34,229 nucleotides of DNA from Candidatus Omnitrophota bacterium (GTDB lineage Bacteria; Omnitrophota; Gorgyraeia; Gygaellales; Profunditerraquicolaceae): NCBI GenBank assembly GCA_026387265.1, contig JAPLLZ010000021.1, forward strand, positions 1 through 34,229. The letters are read 5' to 3'. Below the pieces are notes generated by a model. That model ran no database searches, was not told where the DNA came from, and saw only the letters and a list, made by a program, of their open reading frames with translations. Numbering within the stretch: the first letter of the stretch is position 1; the number at the start of each line of letters is the position of its first letter. Of the stretch, positions 6,583 to 14,721 are shown one piece after another. Made by a program: the position numbers and the translations under genes.

Positions 6583-7851
6583 TTACCTCCAAATAACCCA
6601 GACAAATAAATAAGCAGCAGCTACTGCAGCAAAGGTAAAAGGAATTCCTATCTTCATAAAATGCATAAATTTAACCGGATGGCCTTCTTTTTTGAGCAAA
6701 CCACAAACCACAATATTAGCTGAAGCTCCAATCGGAGTAATATTACCGCCAAGACTAGTGCCAATCAACAAACCAAAAAGAAATAGAGAAGGATTAATCT
6801 GTAATTTATCCGACATAATCATGGCGACAGGAAGCATGGCAACCAAAAAAGGGACATTATCAATAAAAGCGGAAAGAATTACCGACAAAAAGACGATTGC
6901 GGTGTAACCCAAAAAGATGTTGCTACCGACTAAACCAGCCAGGTAATTTGCCAGGACTTGAATCCATCCGGTAAGTGAAATTCCTCCCACAATAATGAAA
7001 ATCCCGATTAGAAAAAAAGTTGTATCCCAATCCAGTTTCTTAAGCCCGGATACGATGGAAGCCTTATTCACCATTTTCTCCCAAATTAAAGCCAAGATAC
7101 CAAAAACCATACAGATTTGCCCGGCTAAAGAGGTAAATCCGGAATCAAAAAATGAAGAAAGTGCCAATAAAACAATTAAACTTACTAAAAGAATAGTCGG
7201 CACCCAACTTTTAACCTTTTCTATCGGAACAAGCTGTGTTTTGGTCTGATGTTTTCTAAAGATAAAATAGAGTACAAAAAAAGAAACAAAAGCCCCTAAC
7301 TCTACGGCAAAAAATATGCTGGGTCTCCCTCGGTAAAAGAAGAAATCCCCGAAATTCATCTTAGCAAAACCTCCCAAAAGCATACTTGGTGGATCACCGA
7401 TTAAGGTAGCGGTCCCCTGCAAATTACTAGAGACAGCAATAGCAATCATCATGTTGGTAGGATTAATCTTTAACTTCTTGGCCAATGCCAAGGCAATCGG
7501 AGCAACAATCAATACGGTAGCCACATTTTCTACAAATGCAGAGATAAAACCGCTTAAGATACAAATAAATAGGATTGCCCAAGCTGTGCTCTTAGCTTTA
7601 TCCACCACCACTTCAGCAATATAAGCCGGAACCCTGCTCTGCATAAATACATCCGCCAGAATCAAAGTACCCACAAAAATACCCATGACATTCCAGTTCA
7701 CTGCCAAAAACGCATCCTTTAACGATACGGCGCCGGTGGCCACCAATAACAAGCTTCCTCCTAAAGCCACCCAGGTACGCTTATGCGGCAGGCAAACAAA
7801 CAGGATATAAGAAACTGTAAAGATAATTAAAGCAATAATTTTTGGATTCAT
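6583..7851 (-). CDS. ArsB/SLC13-type ion transporter (IT superfamily)
   Basis: A 422-residue membrane carrier with roughly eleven helices. The two-fold repeated signature is clear: FVENVATVLIVAP with NLQGTATLIGDPPS in the first half, and FIDNVPFLVAMLP with LGGNITPIGASAN in the second. These are hallmarks of the ArsB/NhaD/DASS group, which move arsenite, Na+/H+ or dicarboxylates. The neighbouring PF03773 permease makes metalloid or metal handling conceivable, but no arsenic regulator or ArsC lies nearby. A second, only distantly similar member of the same superfamily is encoded at 17462-18853. Confidence 0.88.
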   Translation of the reverse strand: MNPKIIALIIFTVSYILFVCLPHKRTWVALGGSLLLVATGAVSLKDAFLAVNWNVMGIFVGTLILADVFMQSRVPAYIAEVVVDKAKSTAWAILFICILSGFISAFVENVATVLIVAPIALALAKKLKINPTNMMIAIAVSSNLQGTATLIGDPPSMLLGGFAKMNFGDFFFYRGRPSIFFAVELGAFVSFFVLYFIFRKHQTKTQLVPIEKVKSWVPTILLVSLIVLLALSSFFDSGFTSLAGQICMVFGILALIWEKMVNKASIVSGLKKLDWDTTFFLIGIFIIVGGISLTGWIQVLANYLAGLVGSNIFLGYTAIVFLSVILSAFIDNVPFLVAMLPVAMIMSDKLQINPSLFLFGLLIGTSLGGNITPIGASANIVVCGLLKKEGHPVKFMHFMKIGIPFTFAAVAAAYLFVWVIWR

Positions 7852-7910
7852 GATTTAAATGTTAGCATAAATAACCAAACTGGGCAACCGGATTCAAAAA
7901 TACTCCACCC

Positions 7911-8294
7911 TTAGCTTAGGCTGACAAAAATTATCCCCACCACAATTAACCCTGTACCCAGCCAGCGGTTAAAACCCATCTTTTCTTTCAACACAAATCT
8001 GGAAGCCAAAGCAATAAAAATATAATGCATACTGTCAGCAGAGAAAGCAAAATTAAGGTCTGCCTTAGAAAGCACTACCAGCCAGATACACAAAGAAATT
8101 AAGCTAAAAACAAACCCCAACCAAAGCCGGGGTGTAATTAATAACTGAAAAATAAATTTAAATATTTTTACGATATTGAAAGTCGGAGTAAAATTCAATG
8201 AGTCAATCGTAGACTTTAAAAAAAGCTGATTTATCGTATCACACAGGCTAGTTAAAGCGATCAAAAAAAGAACCAGCAGTAATCCTTCTTTCAT
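7911..8294 (-). CDS. Single-domain EamA/DMT-family membrane protein (second of pair)
   Basis: A 127-residue protein with four hydrophobic helices and the C-terminal pattern of drug/metabolite transporters (FVLKEKMGFNRWLGTGLIVVG). Classical EamA proteins contain two such domains; this one has a single domain and must dimerise. Its start overlaps the stop of the neighbouring single-domain homologue by four bases (ATGA, 8291-8294), so the two are probably made together as a heterodimer comparable to ArnE/ArnF. The substrate is unknown. Confidence 0.85.
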   Translation of the reverse strand: MKEGLLLVLFLIALTSLCDTINQLFLKSTIDSLNFTPTFNIVKIFKFIFQLLITPRLWLGFVFSLISLCIWLVVLSKADLNFAFSADSMHYIFIALASRFVLKEKMGFNRWLGTGLIVVGIIFVSLS

Positions 8295-8707
8295 TTGGCC
8301 TGCTCCATCCTTTCTTTACTGCTTAAAGACACAAGGATTACTCCGGCCAAAACGAAGAACACCCCTAACCAGCGCAAAACAGTAATCTGCTCATGCAGGA
8401 AAATAATCGAAACCACCGGCACGAGAATATAACTAAAACTAGCAATGGGTACAGCTACACTTAAATCTATTTTTGAAAGAATCAACGACCAAAGAACAAA
8501 TACAGAAACTACTGCGGCTAATCCAACCCAAAAAAATGGCGAACAGAAAACTGCTTTCCAAAGAACCGCGGCGGTAGCTAAATCCGTTACTTGCCCATGA
8601 TTAGCCCCTAAAGTACTCTTCTTAAAGAAAAAATGTACAGTCGTCTCAAGAATATCGCTGGCAATCAACAAAAGCAGTATTTTAAATGTAACTTTTTTCT
8701 TAAACAT
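8291..8707 (-). CDS. Single-domain EamA/DMT-family membrane protein (first of pair)
   Basis: A 138-residue protein with four hydrophobic helices and the EamA ending FLHEQITVLRWLGVFFVLAGV. Charged residues at the inner ends (SKIDLSVAVP, compare SKADLNFAFS in its partner) show that the two proteins are paralogues. A heterodimeric small-molecule or lipid-linked-substrate exporter is likely. It is the promoter-proximal gene of a minus-strand group running through the ArsB-like carrier and the PF03773 permease, and it is divergent from the esterase at 8813. Confidence 0.87.
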   Translation of the reverse strand: MFKKKVTFKILLLLIASDILETTVHFFFKKSTLGANHGQVTDLATAAVLWKAVFCSPFFWVGLAAVVSVFVLWSLILSKIDLSVAVPIASFSYILVPVVSIIFLHEQITVLRWLGVFFVLAGVILVSLSSKERMEQAK

Positions 8708-8754
8708 AGGATTTATTCCGGGAGAACTTGATCAAAATTAGATTAAGAGTTAGC

Positions 8755-8782
8755 TTGCATTTTGCTCATTTTAACATAAAAT
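8755..8782 (+). promoter_or_regulatory. Promoter of the esterase gene
   Basis: TTGCAT (8755-8760), a 16-base spacer and TAAAAT (8777-8782) precede the plus-strand esterase ATG by 30 bases. The match to sigma70 consensus is moderate. Confidence 0.5.
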
Positions 8783-8812
8783 AGATAAATTGAATAATAG
8801 AAAAGGATATTT

Positions 8813-9676
8813 ATGATAATTTTTTCACTAAAAGAAGACCGGCGCTTAATCACAGATATACCCAATACCAGCTTTTTTCTTCCGGGAGATAAAAATCTTT
8901 GTTTCCTGATTCATGGATTAACCGGTACGGCTAAAGAGATGGGTTCAATTGCCCAAAACTTAAACAAAAATGGATTTTCTGTAGCCTGTCCCTTAATGAC
9001 CAATCATGATAAAACTATTTCCTGCCTGAAAAGAACATCTTGGGAAGAAATTTATGCCTCGATGCGTAATGAATTCGCCAAATACGCCAATAATTATGAA
9101 AACATATTTGTGGCGGGGCTGTCTTTCGGTGCACTTATCGGGATAATGCTCGCTCATGAATTCCCTAATAAAGTAAGGGCGTTAAACTGCTTTTCTCCCA
9201 CCCTATTCTTTGATGGCTGGGCTAACCCAAAGCTAAGATTTCTTTTACCTTTAGTTTATAAAACACCTCTGCAATATTATTTTTATCTCAAAGAAGGCTC
9301 TCCTTATGGCATTAAAAACCAAAGGCTACGCTCAAGGATTGAAAGCTTTTATAAAAAATCAGATTTATTTAATTACAGTAAAGTGCATCTCTACGGATAC
9401 CCGGTAATCCCGGTATCAAGCATGCATCAAAACCATTTATTGGCAAAACAGGTGATGAAAATACTGCCGTCTATAAACACACCAATACAATTACTGCAAG
9501 CCAAAGATGACGACGTAACTAGCCCTAAAAATTCTTATTATGTCTATAACCATATCGGATCAAAAAACAAGGAAATAGTACTATTTGAAGATTCCTACCA
9601 TATTATTATCGCTGACCAGGAAAGGGATAAAGTTGCGGCTAAAACATTAACTTTTTTTGAGAAATACAAGGTTTAA
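8813..9676 (+). CDS. Alpha/beta-hydrolase, carboxylesterase/monoacylglycerol-lipase type
   Basis: A 287-residue soluble hydrolase. The oxyanion-loop motif LIHGLTG lies at 32-38, the nucleophile elbow GLSFG has its serine at 104, and the remaining triad is supplied by the Asp of AKDDDVTSP and the His of DSYHII near the C-terminus. The layout resembles Bacillus Est30-type esterases with a cap region around residues 130-200. No signal peptide is seen, so it acts in the cytoplasm. It stands alone on the plus strand, with its stop overlapping that of the aminotransferase gene. The physiological ester is unknown. Confidence 0.87.
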   Translation: MIIFSLKEDRRLITDIPNTSFFLPGDKNLCFLIHGLTGTAKEMGSIAQNLNKNGFSVACPLMTNHDKTISCLKRTSWEEIYASMRNEFAKYANNYENIFVAGLSFGALIGIMLAHEFPNKVRALNCFSPTLFFDGWANPKLRFLLPLVYKTPLQYYFYLKEGSPYGIKNQRLRSRIESFYKKSDLFNYSKVHLYGYPVIPVSSMHQNHLLAKQVMKILPSINTPIQLLQAKDDDVTSPKNSYYVYNHIGSKNKEIVLFEDSYHIIIADQERDKVAAKTLTFFEKYKV

Positions 9677-11088
9677 GACTTCTTCAACGCCCTATTTAAC
9701 GCCTCTTCAAAAAGCTCTACGCCCAAATCAATCTCTTCATCCGTAATATAAAATGAAGGGGCAATGGTAAAGACATTTTTATAATAACCGCCGACATCTA
9801 AAATAAGCCCCCGCCGCTTACCGTTAACATTTAAAGATCCGCTTAAACCCAGATTCGTAATCTTATCGGTGAGCTCTTTATTCGGTGTATAACCGTCTTT
9901 TTCGCACATCTCTATTCTTAAAGCTAAACCAATACCATCTACGTCGCCAATCTGAGGATATTTTTTCTGCAGTTTTTTAAGCTGGGCAATAAAATAACGG
10001 CCTTTCTTAGGAATAGAAGTTGAGAAATCAGATTCTTCAATTAACTTCATTACCTCCAGACCCGCAGCTGTACCCAGGGGATTACTGGAAAATGTGGCGT
10101 GAGTTGATCCCGGAGGAAAAACTGTCGGCGAAATCAATTTTTCTTTAGCCCAAACTCCGCTAATTGGATTCAATCCGTTAGTTAATGCTTTTCCAAAAAC
10201 CAAGATATCCGGGGTAATATTAAAATGCTCAATCGCCCAAAATTTACCTGTGCGAAAAAAACCCATCTGTATTTCATCATCAATAAAAAGAATTCCGTAG
10301 CGATCCAGAATATCCTTAAGCTTTGAATAATACTCTTGGGGCGGTACGATATAGCCACCGGTACCCTGAATGGCTTCTGCGTAAAAAGCAGCAAATTCGC
10401 ACTTATTATTCTTTTTATTCACCACTGAATAATATTCTGTTTCAAAAAGCCGTTCAAATTGCTTCAAGCAGTATAAATCACAGAAATCTCTTTTTTTATC
10501 ATACGGACATCTAAAACAATACGGGTATGGGATAAACATCGCCCGGTCGCCAAAATGGCCGAAACGTTCCCGATACCTGAAGCTTGAGGTAATCGCAGAT
10601 GCCCCTAATGTCCGGCCATGGTAACCACCCATAAAAGCAAAAACCAGACTGCGCCCGGAATAATTACGTACTAACTTCAATGAGTCTTCCAGGGCACTTG
10701 AACCGCCCACATTAAAATGAATCCGCCCCTTCTCTTCAAAAGTACGTTCATTCTTTTGCGCTAACTTAGCCGCAAGCTGAATTTTTTCTTCATGTAAATA
10801 TTGACAGGCTAACTGCGGCAAAATATCAATCTGATTCTTCAGGGCAGTATTTAAGCGTTTATTCCGGTAACCAAAATTAACTGCTGAATACCACATCTGT
10901 AAATCTAAATATTCTACACCTTCTCGGTCGTAGAGGTAGCTTCCTTCCGCACTTTTAAATACATTAAGCTTCTCAGCATAATGCACGGTATCCCCCCAAG
11001 AACAATATTTAGCCTCTAAAGCTAGCAGTTCCTCCTGGGTAGAAGTTTTTTTATTCTTACTCTCTTTAATTAGTTGTTTTGGGTTCAC
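9673..11088 (-). CDS. PLP-dependent class III aminotransferase with a four-cysteine insert
   Basis: A 471-residue enzyme of the acetylornithine/4-aminobutyrate aminotransferase family. The PLP-binding lysine is K300 (LVFGKALTNG), preceded by the aspartate of FIDDEIQMGF at about 270; GGYHGRT at 154-160 supports the phosphate and ring. A short insert holds C191, C194, C203 and C207 (CFRCPYDKK then FCDLYCL), a possible metal-binding knuckle that related archaeal and bacterial members partly share. The start overlaps the phosphatase stop as ATGA (11085-11088), so the two act in one pathway. The amino donor and acceptor cannot be named. Confidence 0.9.
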   Translation of the reverse strand: MNPKQLIKESKNKKTSTQEELLALEAKYCSWGDTVHYAEKLNVFKSAEGSYLYDREGVEYLDLQMWYSAVNFGYRNKRLNTALKNQIDILPQLACQYLHEEKIQLAAKLAQKNERTFEEKGRIHFNVGGSSALEDSLKLVRNYSGRSLVFAFMGGYHGRTLGASAITSSFRYRERFGHFGDRAMFIPYPYCFRCPYDKKRDFCDLYCLKQFERLFETEYYSVVNKKNNKCEFAAFYAEAIQGTGGYIVPPQEYYSKLKDILDRYGILFIDDEIQMGFFRTGKFWAIEHFNITPDILVFGKALTNGLNPISGVWAKEKLISPTVFPPGSTHATFSSNPLGTAAGLEVMKLIEESDFSTSIPKKGRYFIAQLKKLQKKYPQIGDVDGIGLALRIEMCEKDGYTPNKELTDKITNLGLSGSLNVNGKRRGLILDVGGYYKNVFTIAPSFYITDEEIDLGVELFEEALNRALKKS

Positions 11089-11759
11089 ATTAATTTCCTT
11101 TTTAAATAGGTGAAAACATCTTTGAGATTATGAAAAGCCATATAATCCAATTTGCTTTCTTTTAGATGTTTAAGTAAGTGGTCTTTAGCAAACACTACAT
11201 GTGCATGCTTAGCCGGGCAAATATCCGATGACCCATCGCCAACATAGATAATCACAGAATCTTTCTTAGCTTTTGACAAAAGATTCTTGGTTTTACAATG
11301 CGCGCAAATCTGGCAATCTTTATCTTTAAAAGGATAATCCGTAATAATTTTATCCCGCGAAAAACTTAATTTATTAGCGTAAACTTTAAGCTTATTTATC
11401 CCGTTAATCTTCAAAACCCGGTTAAGGATATAGTCATAATTATCACTTAAAACCAGAGTCTTGACTTTTTTGGCCAATAAAAACTTGTAGATGGGCTTAA
11501 AATAAGGATCCAGCTTTATTTTAGGCAAATAAGCATCCAAAGATTTTTTATCTAAAGACATGCCGCGCAATTGGCCTTCCAGACAGGTCTTCGAACCAAT
11601 CTTGCCGCTTTGCCATTTTTTCTCCAACTCTACCCAACGGTCATCCTTGGAGAACAACAAAAGCATGTTATCAAAAACATCGCAAGTAGCAATTGTATTA
11701 TCAAAATCAAAAAATACGATGCACTTTTTAGGATTCAATGGGTTACTCTCTAATACCAT
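11085..11759 (-). CDS. HAD-superfamily phosphatase, MtnX-like (HAD-IB)
   Basis: A 224-residue phosphatase. The catalytic motif DFDNT (D18, D20) lies near the N-terminus, motif II is the LSDN segment near 103, and motif III/IV is YVGDGSSDICPA near 173. Between them is a cysteine knuckle (DCQICAHCK) that recurs in MtnX-like and phosphoserine-phosphatase-like HADs. It is coupled by a 4-base overlap to the aminotransferase. Methionine salvage would be one possible reading of MtnX similarity, but no other salvage gene is present. No Shine-Dalgarno sequence is seen before ATG 11759. Confidence 0.82.
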   Translation of the reverse strand: MVLESNPLNPKKCIVFFDFDNTIATCDVFDNMLLLFSKDDRWVELEKKWQSGKIGSKTCLEGQLRGMSLDKKSLDAYLPKIKLDPYFKPIYKFLLAKKVKTLVLSDNYDYILNRVLKINGINKLKVYANKLSFSRDKIITDYPFKDKDCQICAHCKTKNLLSKAKKDSVIIYVGDGSSDICPAKHAHVVFAKDHLLKHLKESKLDYMAFHNLKDVFTYLKRKLM

Positions 11760-11769
11760 ATAATAAGTT

Positions 11770-11800
11770 GTAAAAATATACCCCTATTGGTCATAGGGGT
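11770..11800 (-). terminator. Hairpin terminator downstream of the AmrS-like gene
   Basis: ACCCCTAT and ATAGGGGT form a perfect 8-bp stem with a 5-base loop (11780-11800), followed on the minus strand by TATATTTTTAC. It would end transcripts of the AmrS-like gene before the phosphatase gene. Confidence 0.6.
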
Positions 11801-11870
11801 AGTTTGTGGGCTAAATCAAGCTACGTAGTTTATTTTAAACCCAACCCTTGAACCTGTCAATACCAAAATT

Positions 11871-11898
11871 GTAGAGACGCAGAATTTTGCGTCTTTAC
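11871..11898. repeat. REP-like palindrome (GAGACGC...GCGTCT type)
   Basis: AGACGC and GCGTCT arms flank an AT-rich centre, with GTA/TAC at the outer ends. A close relative with GAGGCGC/GCGCCTC arms and the same AAAATTTT centre lies at 30400-30421. It could act as a transcription terminator or as a dispersed palindromic repeat. Confidence 0.55.
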
Positions 11899-11916
11899 AT
11901 TATACCGGATATTAGC

Positions 11917-12918
11917 CTAAAATACCCCCGGCAAAACCGCCTGACAGAATACACACCTATTTTGCTCTAAATATGACTCTAATACATTGAACCCATCCCG
12001 CTTAATCACGAATTTGCGACATTTACCGCATAAAGTATCTTGTCCCCAAACGCCAAAATTACCAACATACACATAACGTAACCCTTCTTCCAGACCTATG
12101 GCATAGGCTAATTTAAGCGTATGCTCAGGAGTAACAGGATAATCTTTAAATTTATAATCAGCGTGAAAACGTGAAATATGCCATGGAATATTTTTATCTA
12201 CCAGAGCAATAAATTTCGCTATTTTAGTTAACTCCTTAGGATCATCATTCTCTTTAGGGATAATTAAGGTAGTAATCTCCACCCAAACTCCCGAATCATG
12301 CAATAATTGTATGGAATCAAGAATCGGCCCAAGGCTAGCTGAACATATCTTTTGGTAAGAACTCTCCTTAAAAAACTTCAGATCAATATTAACCGCATCT
12401 ATATATGGAGTAAGCAATGAAATTGCCGGCCGGCTCAAATAACCGTTAGTCACGAATATATTCCGCAAACCTGCTTTTTTGGCTAACTTTGCTGTTTCTA
12501 AAACAAATTCGAAAGAAACCGTCGGTTCAGTGTAAGTATAAGCAATACTGCGGCAGTTAAACTGTTTGGCTAATTCAATGACTTTATCTGCGCTAAATTT
12601 TTCACCTAAGCCTTGATTATCCGGGCTAAATTGAGAAATTTCCCAATTCTGGCAGAAACCGCAACGAAAGTTACAACCTAAACTAGCAATAGAAAAAGTT
12701 AATGTCCCGGGCAAAAAATGGTACAAAGGCTTCTTCTCAACCGGATCAGCATTGGTAGCAACAAGTTGAGCATAATTTTGCGCATAAAGAACACCTGATA
12801 TATTCTGCCTTACTCCGCAAAAGCCAAATTTTCCCTCAGCAATTTTACAGCTATGTGCGCAAAGCTGACATTGTACTAGCCGGTTTTCTAAAGCAGTATA
12901 AAGCTGAGCTTCTTTCAT
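11917..12918 (-). CDS. amrS: Radical SAM enzyme of the AmmeMemoRadiSam system (AmrS-like)
   Basis: A 333-residue radical SAM protein. The SAM-binding cluster motif C82-x3-C86-x2-C89 (GCNFRCGFCQN) is exact. It is preceded by an N-terminal cysteine cluster (C17, C20, C24, C34) and followed by a C-terminal knuckle pair (CGKC and CVFC). This layout, together with HFLPGT and ISRFHADYKF, matches the AmrS branch related to pyruvate-formate-lyase activases. Usual partners (Memo-like and AMMECR1-like proteins) are absent from this window. The reaction of this family is not known to me with certainty. Confidence 0.9.
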   Translation of the reverse strand: MKEAQLYTALENRLVQCQLCAHSCKIAEGKFGFCGVRQNISGVLYAQNYAQLVATNADPVEKKPLYHFLPGTLTFSIASLGCNFRCGFCQNWEISQFSPDNQGLGEKFSADKVIELAKQFNCRSIAYTYTEPTVSFEFVLETAKLAKKAGLRNIFVTNGYLSRPAISLLTPYIDAVNIDLKFFKESSYQKICSASLGPILDSIQLLHDSGVWVEITTLIIPKENDDPKELTKIAKFIALVDKNIPWHISRFHADYKFKDYPVTPEHTLKLAYAIGLEEGLRYVYVGNFGVWGQDTLCGKCRKFVIKRDGFNVLESYLEQNRCVFCQAVLPGVF

Positions 12919-13006
12919 ATAAATAAATGCGTAAACTTTCCTTTGGGTAGTTGGGATACATGCTCAACGCTATCTTCCACTGAAGGAAATTGCCGGTAAA
13001 GTATCC

Positions 13007-13852
13007 TTATTTTACCCAACCCCACAACATCAGAATAGGCAGCCCCCTGACTAATGCCGCGGGACCGGCTAAATCTTTTTGGGGACCGAATAAATAATCA
13101 CCTGGCTGCGCTAAACGCGCAAGCTGATTATTCTCGCCTTCATCCCTGCCCACTACTAATCTGGTGTTACCGCTTAAGCGAAAATGCCTGCCTACTTTTA
13201 AAAGTTCTAAATTTTCTAAATTTAATTCATTATGTGCTAAAAGTTCCAGCAGCCTTTTAGAAAATCCAGGATCCGTCAATAAACATCCTCCAGCAGGATT
13301 AGCATAGTCATTAAACCCTAGATCTTTAGCTAAACGCATCTGCGGAGTACGTATCCGGCCGTTAAAATTAAGCAGTTTCTCTCTTTTCACCCAACCCTCT
13401 TTTTCCGCCAGAGTCGGCGAAAAAAATTGTGCTGAGAGCGGACGTAATAATAACTCATCTAGGCCACTTCTACGCTTAATCAATTTTAAAGCCTGTTTAT
13501 TCTGAGACATAGGACGTTGGCCAAGCACTTCTCCGGTAATAATAAATTTGGCTCCCAGCTCCGGCATCAATTCCTTGGCTTTACTAAACATAAGAATCTT
13601 ACAATCAATGCAAGGATTCATGTTTGAACCAAAACCATAGTGCGGCTGCCGGATAAGCTCAAGAAACTCTGCGCCTATATCTACTTCCATAATCTTTATG
13701 CCAATGTCCGGAAAGGATTTTTTAATATCTAGTTTACAAAAAGGAATTTTAAAATGCAGTCCAATAACTTCGCATCCTTGATCGCAAATAAGCTTAGCGG
13801 CCAATAAACTATCCAGGCCTCCAGAAATTAAAGCCAATGCTTTTATCTTCAT
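13007..13852 (-). CDS. PP-loop ATPase related to tRNA thiouridylases (ThiI/MnmA-like) with C-terminal NFACT-R-like domain
   Basis: A 281-residue protein with an N-terminal adenylating PP-loop, SGGLDS at 10-15. The pair C81-x2-C84 (NPCIDCK) and C190 in PAGGC are placed like the catalytic cysteines of tRNA 2-thiouridine and 4-thiouridine enzymes. The last 60 residues (VVGRDEGEN, then LFGPQKDLAGPAALVRG) resemble the RNA-binding NFACT-R domain. A role in sulfur modification of tRNA is likely; the target position is unknown. It lies 32 bases downstream of the ZIP transporter gene. Confidence 0.8.
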   Translation of the reverse strand: MKIKALALISGGLDSLLAAKLICDQGCEVIGLHFKIPFCKLDIKKSFPDIGIKIMEVDIGAEFLELIRQPHYGFGSNMNPCIDCKILMFSKAKELMPELGAKFIITGEVLGQRPMSQNKQALKLIKRRSGLDELLLRPLSAQFFSPTLAEKEGWVKREKLLNFNGRIRTPQMRLAKDLGFNDYANPAGGCLLTDPGFSKRLLELLAHNELNLENLELLKVGRHFRLSGNTRLVVGRDEGENNQLARLAQPGDYLFGPQKDLAGPAALVRGLPILMLWGWVK

Positions 13853-13884
13853 AGAACTTAATACATAAATTAGTTAATACACAG

Positions 13885-14628
13885 CTAGCATGGTAAGAAT
13901 TTCTTGGCTAGAGCCATAAATACTATCCCCAGCAAAAAAGCGGAAAAAGCGGCCATAGAACGTTTTAGATCATTTTCTTTATGCAGTTCCGGAATAAGAT
14001 CGCTAGTGGCGATATAAATAAATCCTCCGGCAGTAAGGGGCAAAATAAAATTCGAAAATCCCCGGACATAATCAAGAATAAAATATCCAGTTAAAGCCCC
14101 AACCATAGAGGTTAAAGCAGAGGCAAAATTAAATAAGAGCGCCTTTTTCTTACTAAATCCGCCATATACCAAAACGGCAAAATCGCTCAACTCCTGGGGG
14201 ATCTCGTGTAAAATAATGGCCAAGGTGGTTACTAAGCCCAATTGCAGAGAAACTACAAAGCTAGCAGCAATTACCATTCCGTCAACAAAATTATGAAAAC
14301 CGTCACCAACTAAAGTCAAATAAGTAAAAGCATGGGTTTTACAAGCACCCTCTTCATGGCAATGCCGCCAATGCAAGAACCTTTCCATAATAAAAAAGAT
14401 TATAATTCCTAAAATCAGGTAAGAAAATACAACGGTACTTTTATCATTTTCCAAACATTCCGGAAGGATATGTAAAAAAGCGCTACCAATAAGTGCACCG
14501 GCAGAAAAACCAATCAAGCAAAAAAGGATCTTATGCAACAAATCATCCTTGATCGCTAAAGTAAAGATGCCGATTAAGGAGATTAAGCTGACTAAAAATG
14601 AACTGGCTAAGATCCAAAATAAAACCAT
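13885..14628 (-). CDS. ZIP-family metal transporter
   Basis: A 247-residue membrane protein with about eight helices. Helix IV carries HNFVDG (with the following MVIAA) and helix V carries HEIPQELSD, the two metal-site motifs of ZIP proteins importing zinc, iron or manganese. A His/Cys-containing loop (HWRHCHEEGACKTH) between helices III and IV could gather metal. The gene begins ten bases after the small basic peptide ORF and precedes the PP-loop gene, so the three are probably co-transcribed. Confidence 0.92.
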   Translation of the reverse strand: MVLFWILASSFLVSLISLIGIFTLAIKDDLLHKILFCLIGFSAGALIGSAFLHILPECLENDKSTVVFSYLILGIIIFFIMERFLHWRHCHEEGACKTHAFTYLTLVGDGFHNFVDGMVIAASFVVSLQLGLVTTLAIILHEIPQELSDFAVLVYGGFSKKKALLFNFASALTSMVGALTGYFILDYVRGFSNFILPLTAGGFIYIATSDLIPELHKENDLKRSMAAFSAFLLGIVFMALAKKFLPC

Positions 14629-14638
14629 ATGCAGGAAT

Positions 14639-14719
14639 TTAACCTAAATTAGGTTTTCTGCCTTTATTCGCTTTCTTGGAACGCCAATTAAGTTTTCCCC
14701 TACGTTTTCTTTTTCCCAT
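14639..14719 (-). CDS. 26-residue highly basic peptide, bTHX-like
   Basis: An ORF of 26 codons starting MGKRKRRGK and ending KGRKPNLG, with more than half its residues basic. The pattern MGK-x-RRGK followed by spaced Lys/Arg and a late Pro resembles bTHX, a 26-residue ribosomal small-subunit peptide known from Thermus; the similarity is by eye only. The ATG at 14719 lies immediately downstream of the GIY-YIG element. Its original Shine-Dalgarno (AAAGGA) is now on the far side of the element, and GGGG from the element end occupies the same spacing. It is followed by the ZIP gene. Confidence 0.6.
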   Translation of the reverse strand: MGKRKRRGKLNWRSKKANKGRKPNLG

Positions 14720-14721
14720 GT

